Below, piece by piece: positions 6,406 to 6,844 of a DNA stretch of 6,844 nt. The notes under the pieces were generated by a model. The model was not told the origin of the DNA, did not search any database, and saw only the letters and a list, made by a program, of their open reading frames with translations. Numbering within the stretch: position 1 is the first letter of the stretch; each line of letters begins with the position of its first letter. A program made the translations under genes and the position numbers. The DNA is from CAYMAX01 sp964388595 (GTDB lineage Bacteria > Bacteroidota > Bacteroidia > Bacteroidales > UBA932): the NCBI GenBank assembly GCA_964388595.1, contig CAYMAX010000069.1, positions 1-6,844 of the forward strand, given 5' to 3'.

Positions 6406-6789
6406 TCAGGCCAATACTGCTATCACATCTGCTTCAGCCAAAGAACCTTTGGGAAGTGCTTTCACAGCAAAAGCAACTCTTGCAGGATAAGGCTCTACGA
6501 AAAAATGAGAATAGACTTCGTTGAGAGTGGCAAAGTCTGCCATATCGGTAAGATACACGGTGGTTTTAACCACATTCGAGAAGTTGTATCCTGCCTCTGA
6601 AAGTATATATCCTATGTTTTTGAAGATTTGTTCAAACTGCTCTTTGACTCCCCCTTTGACAAATTCTCCCGTAGAGACATCTATGGGAAGTTGACCTGAT
6701 ACATAGAGAGTATTGCCAGCTTTGATGGCCTGGCTATATGGTCCGACTGCTTTCGGAGCCTTGGGTGATGCTATTACTTGATTGTTCAT
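6406..6789 (-). CDS. ridA: RidA family reactive enamine/imine deaminase
   Basis: A complete 127-residue member of the YjgF/YER057c/UK114 family, the usual length of 125-130. RidA trimers hydrolyse reactive enamine/imine intermediates, such as 2-aminoacrylate from serine/threonine dehydratase, in the cytoplasm, protecting PLP enzymes. Visible signatures: GPYSQ with Tyr18 (E. coli Tyr17), YVSGQLP (29-35), VVKTTVYLTDMADF (73-86) and PARVAFAVKALPKGS (102-116), with Arg104 as the substrate carboxylate ligand equivalent to E. coli Arg105. By eye alignment the E. coli Cys107 position is Ala and the Glu120 position is Asp121. The N-terminus aligns with E. coli RidA without extension, supporting this ATG. 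No TAnnTTTG box is visible in the 55 upstream bases, so the gene is probably transcribed from beyond the right edge. It is convergent with the transporter. Confidence 0.95.
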   Translation of the reverse strand: MNNQVIASPKAPKAVGPYSQAIKAGNTLYVSGQLPIDVSTGEFVKGGVKEQFEQIFKNIGYILSEAGYNFSNVVKTTVYLTDMADFATLNEVYSHFFVEPYPARVAFAVKALPKGSLAEADVIAVLA

Positions 6790-6808
6790 TATATAGATGA
6801 TTTTTATT

Positions 6809-6844
6809 TTATTGACCGTATCTGTTGTCCCAGTATGAGGAACT
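6809..6844 (-). CDS. Possible C-terminal tail of an upstream minus-strand gene
   Basis: On the minus strand, one frame entering from the right edge reads SSYWDNRYGQ followed by TAA at 6811-6809, 19 bases before the ridA start. The aromatic, polar composition is protein-like, and its placement would explain why ridA has no visible promoter. Eleven codons are far too few to identify a family, and one of the other two frames is also open across this stretch. It is offered as a possibility only. Confidence 0.3.
   Translation of the reverse strand, partial: SSSYWDNRYGQ

Overview
The window looks like ordinary chromosomal DNA from a member of the Bacteroidales (Bacteroidetes). The evidence is the set of gene families (a fused M16 zinc-peptidase lipoprotein, a DUF1573 protein, a MeaB with the N-terminal extension I associate with Bacteroidales, and a 10TM ArsP_2-type transporter), the TAnnTTTG-type -7 promoter elements, and the lack of Shine-Dalgarno sequences in front of the genes. 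No species can be named from sequence reading alone.

Layout: the left edge holds the first 14 codons of a minus-strand ferredoxin (1-44). It lies just downstream of a large minus-strand M16 peptidase lipoprotein (93-2996). An 88-base gap (2997-3084) carries two divergent promoters that overlap almost completely and are mirror images of each other. The rightward promoter drives a compact three-gene operon: a secreted DUF1573 protein (3085-4182), the methylmalonyl-CoA mutase chaperone GTPase MeaB (4186-5301) and a putative heavy-metal or manganese exporter (5298-6401). The junctions are a 3-base gap and a 4-base ATGA overlap. A minus-strand RidA imine deaminase (6406-6789) converges on the operon with 4 bases between the stop codons. 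The last 36 bases may be the tail of another minus-strand gene that would be co-transcribed with ridA.

How they fit together: MeaB serves the B12-dependent mutase of the succinate-propionate pathway, but the mutase is not in the window. The transporter is translationally coupled to MeaB, which suggests a link between a metallo-cofactor enzyme and metal handling, but this is inference. RidA, ferredoxin and the M16 peptidase are housekeeping-type genes with no demonstrable functional link to the operon.

I found no mobile element, CRISPR array, tRNA, rRNA, riboswitch or convincing new defence or biosynthetic system. The points most worth a second look are the mirror-image overlapping promoters, a four-tract G-quadruplex motif on the template strand of the DUF1573 gene, and a gapless internal duplication in the transporter. 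There is no gene-free stretch longer than about 90 bases.
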